From JTS-RE37 sp041744575 (GTDB lineage: Bacteria > Bacteroidota > Bacteroidia > Flavobacteriales > Flavobacteriaceae), in the NCBI GenBank assembly GCA_041744575.1, contig JBGTKP010000052.1, forward strand, positions 1 to 7,075: 7,075 bases of DNA, in the 5' to 3' direction. Position numbers and translations under genes: made by a program. The notes below the pieces were generated by a model, which saw nothing but the letters and a program-made list of their open reading frames with translations, ran no database searches and was not told where the DNA came from. Below, piece after piece: positions 1 through 5,811 of this stretch. Each line of letters opens with the position of its first letter. Positions within the stretch are counted from its first letter, which is position 1.

Positions 1-452
1 GCCTTGACCTGTGATAGACGGGTGACATTGGCTTCCCGGAGTTTGGACCTGAGATCCCCTTTGGTTACCCTTGCCTTCTTCAGATTTTTCTCCAATATCT
101 TCGACCCATCCATGAGAAGCAGCGGGGAATTATCCACTAACCGACGTACCAGCTTGTTGCGTCTTGCAAAGGCTACGCTTATCTGCAGGACATATATGGA
201 GGTGAGGCCAACCAGCCCATCTCGCAAGGGGACGGAAGAAGACAACACGGTGGTGGCTATGATCGATCCCACCGCAACAGTCATGGCAAAATCAAAACTG
301 GACATTTTGGAAAAACTGCGCTTGCCACAAATGCGGGTCAGGAAGATCACGGCTATATAGATACCAGTCGCAATTAAAAAGATATCCAGGGCAGAGATAA
401 TCGCGTGGTACAGGAAAACTTCAAGTGCTATCTGGAGGGTATAAGTCATCAT
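1..452 (-). CDS. DUF421 (YetF/YdfS-like) membrane protein, 3' end cut by window edge
   Basis: An open minus-strand frame of 150 codons runs from ATG at 452 to the left edge without a stop, so the C-terminus is missing. Residues about 20-40, 52-72 and 76-96 are hydrophobic membrane segments. Between the first two lies the DUF421 signature: R40, then GKRSFSKMSSFDF at 43-55, then a Gly at 62. After the third segment the chain turns polar (DNSPLLLMDG near 107-116, then a Lys-rich helix and a KGDLRSKLRE stretch near 131-140), which matches the start of the alpha/beta cytoplasmic domain of this family. The biochemical role of DUF421 proteins is poorly known; B. subtilis YetF and YdfS are relatives. 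A second ATG at 449 is an equally possible start; no clear ribosome site separates them. It reads away from the glycosyltransferase with a 206-base gap. Confidence 0.85.
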   Translation of the reverse strand, partial: MMTYTLQIALEVFLYHAIISALDIFLIATGIYIAVIFLTRICGKRSFSKMSSFDFAMTVAVGSIIATTVLSSSVPLRDGLVGLTSIYVLQISVAFARRNKLVRRLVDNSPLLLMDGSKILEKNLKKARVTKGDLRSKLREANVTRLSQVK

Positions 453-615
453 TCAGGTAAGTATATATATTTTTTAGATTCCTACTACGCTGGTATTTCG
501 CAGCGGGCTGCGATCCGGGGGTATTTTGTTTTAAAGGTAGGCACATCAGCCGAACCGGGTTGACTCATATAAAACATTAATTCGCACTTTAGCATGAGAT
601 CTGGCAAAGGGGCTT

Positions 616-644
616 ATCCTTCAAAGGATGTGGATGAAGCTTCA
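616..644. repeat. Two short palindromes downstream of the glycosyltransferase gene
   Basis: A 14-base inverted repeat (ATCCTT CA AAGGAT, 616-629) and a perfect 10-base palindrome (TGAAGCTTCA, 635-644) lie 15-43 bases past the stop of the minus-strand glycosyltransferase gene. The first could form a 5-base stem with a 4-base loop in the transcript, but no T-run follows it on the minus strand, so a call as intrinsic terminator is weak. The rest of the 453-658 gap shows no gene. Confidence 0.3.
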
Positions 645-658
645 GGCAAATAAAAAGG

Positions 659-1894
659 TCAGGGATGCTGGATGCCGTGGGTCTCGATAATTTCGATCGC
701 TTTTTGGATCCCGTCCTCTGACTGCAGTTTTTCAGAAAGTTGTGCTGCATTTTCATACAGAGACTCCTTTGACAAAAGTTCCCGAACCCCGGAAATAAAA
801 TTCTCGGGGGTCAGTTTTTTTAGAGGGAGGGGCTTGAGGCCCACGCCCTTTTTAAAGGCGATGTCTCCCCAGAAATACTGATCACCCATCGGATAGAGTA
901 CCGGGCAGGTCATAAATGGTTTCCCTGCCTTCAGGCAGGCGGCCATGGTGCCAATGCCACCATGGTGGACGACGGCCCTGACCCGTGGCAATAATTTGTC
1001 ATAGGGGGCGGAGTCGACCACCTTGATACCCTCTGTGCCTTCCAGCGCACTGGTATCCTTTAACCCCCACCCTTTGATCAGCAGCACCCTGATTTGCAGT
1101 TGTTCGTGTACAGAGCGGATCAGTTGCTTTAAATCAAGTGGGGTATCAAAAGGCATACTCCCAAAGGTGATGAGCAACGGCGGTTCGCTCTCTTTTAGAA
1201 ATCGATCGAGGTCGTCCGGAAGATCTGCATCAGAGGGGTAAGACCAGAATCCGGTAAAGGTGCTGTTTTTCGGGTAGTCTGTTGGTTTGGGCAGGAAGTG
1301 TTCACTGATCCCGTAGAGAGACGGCAAGGCAGGCTTTTTAAAAGGCAAAGGCAGCCCGGCTCTGGTTCGGAAATCCTTAACAGGTTTCGTCCACATTTTT
1401 AATCCTAAAGTGGTTATTAAATAGGTGAATCTGTTCATCAATTTGGGGAGGGGCAGAAAACTGAAAACGGGATTTGGAAAGGCGTTAGTCGGCTGTGTGG
1501 CGGGGATAACATCTGCCTTGATCATCTTTTCAGGAAATTGGTCCGCAAAATTGTCTGACATAGTTTTTACATGGAACAAAACAACATCACTTTCTTTTGC
1601 CAGATTATAAAAAGTGTCAAAGGCATCTTCCATCATAGGATACACAAATTTGCGAAGCTGTTTCTTTGCGAGAAATGGATTTTTCCGGATCTTTTTGAGA
1701 TCGTCAGATTCGAGCATCGTCTGGAAATCGGCCTCCACCGGAACAAAGTCGATCCCATAGGACTGTATGAAGCTTGCAAAATTCTTAGCTGTGGACAATA
1801 CCACTTGGTGTCCCCGGTTTTTAAGAGCTTTGCCCAACACCGCATATGGTTGCACGTCTCCCCGTGTACCCAGTGTAAAAATGGCTATTTTCAT
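659..1894 (-). CDS. GT1/UGT-type glycosyltransferase (MGT / sterol glucosyltransferase-like)
   Basis: A 411-residue protein, normal length for bacterial GT1 enzymes, which move a sugar from a nucleotide-sugar donor to a small lipophilic acceptor. The N-terminal Rossmann half opens with a beta strand and the loop GTRGDVQP (9-16), typical of the GT28-type acceptor domain of sterol glucosyltransferase-like and macrolide-glycosyltransferase-like enzymes. The C-terminal donor half starts near LITFGSMPFD (241-250). It holds the UGT donor motif: HHGGIGT (310-316), then a Pro-rich stretch with GDQ at 337-339, then a helix leading to GVGLKPLP. The conserved HxGGxGT and D/Q residues are intact, so it is probably active. 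No signal peptide is seen, so it should be cytoplasmic. The acceptor (terpenoid, carotenoid, sterol-like lipid or xenobiotic) cannot be told. Start ATG at 1894 directly precedes the family's first strand. It lies 175 bases after the histidine kinase on the same strand and could share its transcript. Confidence 0.9.
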   Translation of the reverse strand: MKIAIFTLGTRGDVQPYAVLGKALKNRGHQVVLSTAKNFASFIQSYGIDFVPVEADFQTMLESDDLKKIRKNPFLAKKQLRKFVYPMMEDAFDTFYNLAKESDVVLFHVKTMSDNFADQFPEKMIKADVIPATQPTNAFPNPVFSFLPLPKLMNRFTYLITTLGLKMWTKPVKDFRTRAGLPLPFKKPALPSLYGISEHFLPKPTDYPKNSTFTGFWSYPSDADLPDDLDRFLKESEPPLLITFGSMPFDTPLDLKQLIRSVHEQLQIRVLLIKGWGLKDTSALEGTEGIKVVDSAPYDKLLPRVRAVVHHGGIGTMAACLKAGKPFMTCPVLYPMGDQYFWGDIAFKKGVGLKPLPLKKLTPENFISGVRELLSKESLYENAAQLSEKLQSEDGIQKAIEIIETHGIQHP

Positions 1895-2069
1895 AGGATT
1901 AGTATTGTTGTAGTTGCCTTATAGGTTGGCCGCACCCCTGACAGAGCTTTCCAAATAAAAGTACGTGGGCATTAATTTTTTCTCTTCCTGCAGGCAAGCT
2001 GTCTTTCCTGATGTCCCGCCTATAGGTGACCGCAACCGGGCCCTGATGATTTTTATAATGCTAAAGCCA

Positions 2070-3350
2070 TTAGTTATGATACTGCGGGAGAAACACATTA
2101 AAAGTGGCACCCCTCTCCGGGATGGAGGAAGCCCTGACAATGCCCTTGTGATTGTCCACTATTTTCTTAACGATGGCCAGGCCAATTCCGGTACCGGAAT
2201 AGTGGGTCTTCCCATGGATCCGTTGAAAAAGTTCAAACATTTTTTCAGCGAATTCCGGCTGAAATCCAATACCATTGTCTTTTATCTCAAGATGGCAATA
2301 GGGCGTTTCATCAGGTTTGGAAATACCTGCAATTTTATTTGCCCTTACTATTTTACTGTTGATCAAAATATGCGGAGATTTCTCAGCATTGGAAAATTTA
2401 AGGGAATTACCTATCAGGTTAATCAATAATTGTTTGATCTGAAAAGGGATGATCTCAGCCTGGCACATTTCCTTTACTTCTATCACCGCATTGGTTGCGA
2501 TCAATTCTTCCTCCATTTCCGATCTGACTTCCTCAAGAAGGCGTAAAAGGTCGCATTCTACAAATGTTTTATCAAGGTCATTGGTTCGCGAATAGGCCAA
2601 TAAATCCCTGATAAGATTCTGCATTCTGGCTGCTGCAGATTCCATGCGGGTAAAATATTTAAGTGCCGTCCTCGTGAGGGATTTCGCCTCATTGTCCTTA
2701 ATGAGTGAGGCAAAAGTCTGTATTTTTCTCAAAGGTTCCTGAAGGTCATGGGAGGCAATATATACAAACGACTCTAGTTCGGAGTTCATTAATTTAAGTT
2801 CTTCATTTCTGTGAATCAGACTTTTTTGATATTCCAGAATTAAATTTTCGTTTTTTTTCTTCTCAGTATAATCCGTAATGATGATCCCAACCGTCGGAAG
2901 ATTTGGCTGCAGTGATGTCAGGGACAATAATACCGGGATGAAGGTCCCGCCTTTCTTTAAATTGATTTCACCCTTCCAACTGTGCGCGATGGATTTTAGA
3001 AATGCCTGCTCAAATATTGCGAGCGATTCACTATGAATAAAATCGGAGATTTGAGCCCCAATGACCTTGTCATAGGAGGTTTCAATAAGTTGACAGAAAT
3101 ACTCATTGGTGTATACAATGAGCCCCTCCTCGGTAACATTCAGCGCCCCTTCCTCAAAATTCTCCACCAGAATTCTGTAGGCATAATCCCCGCTTTGCAG
3201 GGTATAGATTTCGGATTGCCGGTTATTATGAATTGCAAAGGCATCAACCTCTCCTGCTTTAATGGCATTAATAAGTTGTTCCGATTCTTCGAGCCGGGCC
3301 TCAAGCGTGTCGATCTGAATTTCCAATTCTTTCCTGGACAATCCCTTCAT
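2070..3350 (-). CDS. PAS-domain sensor histidine kinase, last gene of the kai operon
   Basis: A soluble hybrid-free histidine kinase of 426 residues from ATG 3350 (427 if the adjoining in-frame GTG at 3353 is used; residue numbers here count from GTG). Order: N-terminal coiled coil (about 5-33) ending in the IKAGEVDAF motif common before PAS domains; one PAS domain (about 57-165); a second short coiled coil (166-195); HisKA dimerisation domain with phospho-acceptor H202 in the SHDLQEPL H-box; HATPase_c with N-box N312/N316, G1 box DNGIGF (359-364), F-box near 373-376 and G2 box GTGIGL (387-392). All catalytic boxes are intact. There are no membrane segments and no receiver domain, and no response regulator is in the window. 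It begins 6 bases after the stop of the second kaiB. Position suggests that it reads KaiC/KaiB state, as SasA does in cyanobacteria, but it lacks SasA's KaiB-like N-domain; this role is inference. Confidence 0.93.
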   Translation of the reverse strand: MKGLSRKELEIQIDTLEARLEESEQLINAIKAGEVDAFAIHNNRQSEIYTLQSGDYAYRILVENFEEGALNVTEEGLIVYTNEYFCQLIETSYDKVIGAQISDFIHSESLAIFEQAFLKSIAHSWKGEINLKKGGTFIPVLLSLTSLQPNLPTVGIIITDYTEKKKNENLILEYQKSLIHRNEELKLMNSELESFVYIASHDLQEPLRKIQTFASLIKDNEAKSLTRTALKYFTRMESAAARMQNLIRDLLAYSRTNDLDKTFVECDLLRLLEEVRSEMEEELIATNAVIEVKEMCQAEIIPFQIKQLLINLIGNSLKFSNAEKSPHILINSKIVRANKIAGISKPDETPYCHLEIKDNGIGFQPEFAEKMFELFQRIHGKTHYSGTGIGLAIVKKIVDNHKGIVRASSIPERGATFNVFLPQYHN

Positions 3351-3356
3351 CACCTA

Positions 3357-3665
3357 CTATTTAAATTTGATCCCCAACGCCCGGATCACCTTGTTGCTGT
3401 CGGAGAGTGTTCCAATAAGTGTTTTTTTTGGAAGAGGCAGTTGTTTGATCAACGATGGGCTAAAAACAATATGTTGTTCCGAAGCCAATTCCGGATGCTT
3501 ATAAATATCGATGATCTCCAGATCGAATGCTCCCTCGAGATGTTCGGCACAAAGTTGCTTTATATTCTCAATAGCCTGCATGGAATTAAAAGACATCCCT
3601 GACACATAAAGTTGCAGGACCAACTTGTCCTCAGTAACCACGCTTTCAGCTTTTGATTTCTTCAT
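3357..3665 (-). CDS. kaiB: KaiB-family protein, divergent second copy
   Basis: A 102-residue protein with a complete KaiB fold pattern: first strand LVLQLYVSG (15-23), helix, LEIIDIYKHPELA (49-61), the FSPSL segment with the conserved proline P70, then LPLPKKTLIGTLSD (76-89) and a short C-terminal helix. It departs from KaiB consensus in several places: MS for the usual TP after the first strand, FSPSL for ATPTL, IGTLSD for IGDLSD. By hand alignment, the two positions that control fold switching in Synechococcus KaiB (Gly88, Asp90) are Ala96 and Gly98 here. The long acidic KaiB tail is absent. It starts 6 bases after the first kaiB and ends with two tandem TAG stops just ahead of the histidine kinase, in the same frame. 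It may be a specialised adaptor held in the thioredoxin-like, SasA-like fold; this is inference. Confidence 0.9.
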   Translation of the reverse strand: MKKSKAESVVTEDKLVLQLYVSGMSFNSMQAIENIKQLCAEHLEGAFDLEIIDIYKHPELASEQHIVFSPSLIKQLPLPKKTLIGTLSDSNKVIRALGIKFK

Positions 3666-3671
3666 AACGGG

Positions 3672-3971
3672 TTAATTCTCTTTGTTCACAGGCCTGATGT
3701 TCAGGCCAACCAGTACCTTCTCCTTATCAGACAAATCCCCTATGATCTTTCTGAGGGGTTCCGGAAATTTTCTCACGAGAGTCGGAATTGCAAAAATCTG
3801 ATCCCCGGCAGCCAGCTGGGGATTTTTTAGGAGATCAATGACTTCAATGGAATATTTGCCCAAAAGGTGTTCCTTGCAGTATTGGGTAATATTACTGAGC
3901 GCAAGAACGGATTTTGGGGTTTGTCCCGCTATATACAGCCGCAACTCCAATTTTTCAGTCTGTTTATTCAT
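3672..3971 (-). CDS. kaiB: KaiB clock-type protein, canonical copy
   Basis: A 99-residue KaiB close to the cyanobacterial protein: LRLYIAGQTPKS (10-21), IEVIDLLKNPQLA (42-54), AIPTL (61-65), and IIGDLSDKEKVLVGL (76-90). The last block differs from Synechococcus KaiB by only a few conservative changes. Gly89 keeps the fold-switch glycine (Gly88 of Synechococcus) while the Asp90 position is Asn91. In cyanobacteria KaiB binds the CI ring of KaiC after switching to a thioredoxin-like fold; the conserved residues make a similar KaiC partner role likely. ATG at 3971 lies 8 bases after the kaiC stop and has no strong Shine-Dalgarno sequence, as is usual in Bacteroidota. The next kaiB begins 6 bases downstream in the same frame. 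This is probably the working KaiB of the operon. Confidence 0.95.
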   Translation of the reverse strand: MNKQTEKLELRLYIAGQTPKSVLALSNITQYCKEHLLGKYSIEVIDLLKNPQLAAGDQIFAIPTLVRKFPEPLRKIIGDLSDKEKVLVGLNIRPVNKEN

Positions 3972-3979
3972 TGCTGAGG

Positions 3980-5431
3980 TTAAGTGGTGGCTTTGGTGTG
4001 TTTTTGGTATACGGTGCTTCCGAAATCCAGCCCGGAATCTGAAATTTTACATACCACCGGATTGTTGTAGTGTCCCATCCCTCTGGTTTTGACAATTCGC
4101 AGAATTCTGGTCCGTTCCCCGTCTACTATTTTGTTTTTACAATCGATCCATGTGTCAGCGAGGGAAGATACTGCCTCGAGGATTTCATTTTTAAAACCTC
4201 CGCTGATATCAGAGGTCAGGGTGGTAAATACGGCATTTATATTATTGATTTTCAGATCATCAATAAGTCTGATCAGCATGGTTCTGACTTCACTTTTTTT
4301 ACCAATGGTGATCAGGTTGCTGATAGGATCTACCACCACCATCTGTGGTTGGATCTGTTTAATTAACTTAAGAAGGACCAGTAAATGCATTTCCAGACCC
4401 TGAAGCGAGGGGCGGGAAGCGTGAATAGTAAGATGGCCTTTTTTCAGATGCGGGGACATATCGATGCCAATGCTCTTCATGTTACGAACAATCTGGTCTG
4501 AAGATTCTTCAAATGAAAAATAGATCACCTTTTCACCACGCAGGCAGCTTGCCACGGCAAAGTGGGCCGCCAGAATCGTCTTCAGCGTTCCGGCAGCGCC
4601 TGAAATCAGGGTACTGCCCCCTTGATAAATACCCCCTTTTGAAAAGAGCTTATCCAGCCCAGGATGGCCCGTGGACACAATGTCTCGGGAGACAATATAC
4701 TCCATTTTCAGAGAAGTAACCGGTAATACAGAAAGGCCATTTTCATCAATTAGAAAAGGATACTCATTGGTTCCATGTGTGGAACCCCGGTATTTTACAA
4801 TGCGCAGGCGTCGGGTAGCAATCTGGTCGATGATCCTGAAATCAAGTAAGATGACGCAGTCGGAAATATATTCCTCCAACCCATGTCTGGTGAGGGTATT
4901 TACGCCCTGTTCGCCAGTAATCACCGCAGTTACCCCTTTCTCTTTAAGCCAGCTGAAAAGGCGTCTGATCTCTGCCCGTAACACCGCCATATTGCTTATT
5001 CCTGCAAAAAGGGACTCCAGGGTATCCAGAACGACTCTTTTAGCGCCAATCTCATCGATAGCGTGATTCAATCTGATAAACAATCCTTCCAGGTCGTATT
5101 CCCCGGTCTCTTCGATTTCGGAGGGTTCAATTCTTACATAGTCCACCCGAAGCTTGTTTTCCTTTTTTAAACGCTCCAGATCGAACCCAAGCGACCTTAC
5201 ATTTTTTGATAAATCATTACTGGATTCTTCAAAACTCATCAGAACACCCGGCTCGTTATGATCGGTGATGCCTTTGACCAGAAATTGAATCCCGAACATG
5301 GTTTTACCACAACCGGCACTGCCGCAAATCAGTACAGGCCGACCTTTAGGGTAACCGCCCAATGTAATTTCGTCAAGTCCGCTCACGCCAGTGGAGACTT
5401 TGGGAAAGTGAGGTTTACTGTTTTTGGACAT
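3980..5431 (-). CDS. kaiC: KaiC-family dual RecA-domain ATPase
   Basis: A 483-residue protein with two tandem KaiC (RecA-like) domains, CI about 10-240 and CII about 245-475, near the normal size of 450-520. CI has P-loop GSAGCGKT (37-44), catalytic Glu pair E68/E69 in SFEES, Walker B Asp136, and K213/R215 in the IVKYRG arm. CII has a P-loop-like GAAGTLKT (278-285), Glu pair E308/E309, Walker B Asp368, and K448/R450. In cyanobacteria CI is the slow ATPase that binds KaiB and CII autophosphorylates on Ser431/Thr432; by alignment Ser422/Ser423 sit there here, giving a Ser-Ser pair as reported for KaiC2-type proteins. The CII P-loop has Leu283 for the usual Gly. The C-terminal tail that binds KaiA in cyanobacteria is short and no kaiA is nearby. 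First gene of the operon; ATG 5431 follows a well-matched promoter. Confidence 0.96.
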   Translation of the reverse strand: MSKNSKPHFPKVSTGVSGLDEITLGGYPKGRPVLICGSAGCGKTMFGIQFLVKGITDHNEPGVLMSFEESSNDLSKNVRSLGFDLERLKKENKLRVDYVRIEPSEIEETGEYDLEGLFIRLNHAIDEIGAKRVVLDTLESLFAGISNMAVLRAEIRRLFSWLKEKGVTAVITGEQGVNTLTRHGLEEYISDCVILLDFRIIDQIATRRLRIVKYRGSTHGTNEYPFLIDENGLSVLPVTSLKMEYIVSRDIVSTGHPGLDKLFSKGGIYQGGSTLISGAAGTLKTILAAHFAVASCLRGEKVIYFSFEESSDQIVRNMKSIGIDMSPHLKKGHLTIHASRPSLQGLEMHLLVLLKLIKQIQPQMVVVDPISNLITIGKKSEVRTMLIRLIDDLKINNINAVFTTLTSDISGGFKNEILEAVSSLADTWIDCKNKIVDGERTRILRIVKTRGMGHYNNPVVCKISDSGLDFGSTVYQKHTKATT

Positions 5432-5439
5432 TATTGTTT

Positions 5440-5455
5440 AAAAATTTTAATTTTT
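5440..5455. repeat. A/T inverted repeat in the kaiC leader
   Basis: A perfect 16-base inverted repeat, AAAAATT TT AATTTTT, lies between the predicted transcription start and the kaiC ATG. It could be an operator or a weak leader hairpin. The stretch is low-complexity A/T sequence, so chance is a fair alternative. Confidence 0.25.
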
Positions 5456-5470
5456 ATGTTGAGATTCATT

Positions 5471-5502
5471 CAAATTTATAAGAAACATAGGCAAAACCCA
5501 AA
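5471..5502 (-). promoter_or_regulatory. Bacteroidota-type vegetative promoter for the kai operon
   Basis: On the minus strand a TTTG element (5502-5499) is followed by exactly 20 bases and then TAAATTTG (5478-5471). This fits the TTTG-N19-21-TAnnTTTG pattern described for the primary sigma factor of Bacteroides and close to the flavobacterial form. Transcription should begin around 5463-5466, giving a leader of about 30-35 A/T-rich bases before the kaiC ATG at 5431. No second promoter was seen inside the operon, whose genes are 6-8 bases apart. Confidence 0.7.
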
Positions 5503-5733
5503 TATTTTGTTAGCCCGGCTGGGCGCATTATTAACTGACAAACGCAATTTAAGTGGTGCCAAAGGCTTCAGGCGACTTATTCTATGCTGCGTCATACATT
5601 CCATTCTATGTAAAGGGAAGGATTTGGTGATTTCATATCCTTCACCACAAGACCAATGATTTTTGATCTGCCATTCGCTCATAGTCCAATGATAGCAGCT
5701 GTGGCCCTATTATATGAGTCGGTATTGCTTCTG

Positions 5734-5761
5734 TTGGTAACTGGGATATTCGTTGCTTTTG
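5734..5761 (+). promoter_or_regulatory. Possible promoter of the DUF4386 gene
   Basis: A TTG (5734-5736), 17 bases, and TGCTTTTG (5754-5761) resemble the flavobacterial TTG-N17-23-TAnnTTTG pattern with one mismatch in the -7 element. It would give a leader of roughly 45 bases before the ATG at 5812. The match is weak and could be chance. Confidence 0.3.
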
Positions 5762-5811
5762 TAACAAAACATGAATGCCGTCGTCATAATGTTTTTAACT
5801 GAACAAACCCT

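Larger units (their letters stand above)
5432..5811. other. Divergent intergenic region between kaiC and the DUF4386 gene
   Basis: This 380-base stretch separates the minus-strand kai operon from the plus-strand membrane protein gene. It holds the kai promoter near its left end. In the middle (5617-5646) are overlapping inverted repeats: GAAGGAT with ATCCTTC, and GGTGA with TCACC, which could form alternative small hairpins. A short GCCC/GGGC stem occurs near 5513-5524. The open frames crossing it, such as minus 5476-5682, overlap the promoter, resemble no family I know and have no start context, so I see no gene here. Confidence 0.6.

Noticed and set aside
4..360. Plus-strand open frame of 118 codons at the left edge
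   Set aside because: The minus strand holds a clear DUF421 protein over the same bases, so this is its shadow.
1919..2140. Minus-strand open frame of 73 codons between kinase and glycosyltransferase
   Set aside because: It overlaps the kinase C-terminus in another frame and resembles no known protein.
1965..2429. Plus-strand open frame of 154 codons antisense to the kinase C-terminus
   Set aside because: It overlaps the conserved ATPase domain coding sequence on the other strand; composition follows from that gene.
3033..3602. Plus-strand open frame of 189 codons across the kaiB-kinase junction
   Set aside because: It is fully antisense to two well-supported genes, has no family pattern and no start context.
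5476..5682. Minus-strand open frame of 68 codons upstream of kaiC
   Set aside because: It runs through the strong kai promoter and has no homology pattern or start signal.
562..5720. An 11-base sequence (GACTCATATAA at 562-572) repeated inverted at 5710-5720 in two gene gaps
   Set aside because: Several such 11-base matches are expected by chance in a window of this size and nothing around them is conserved.
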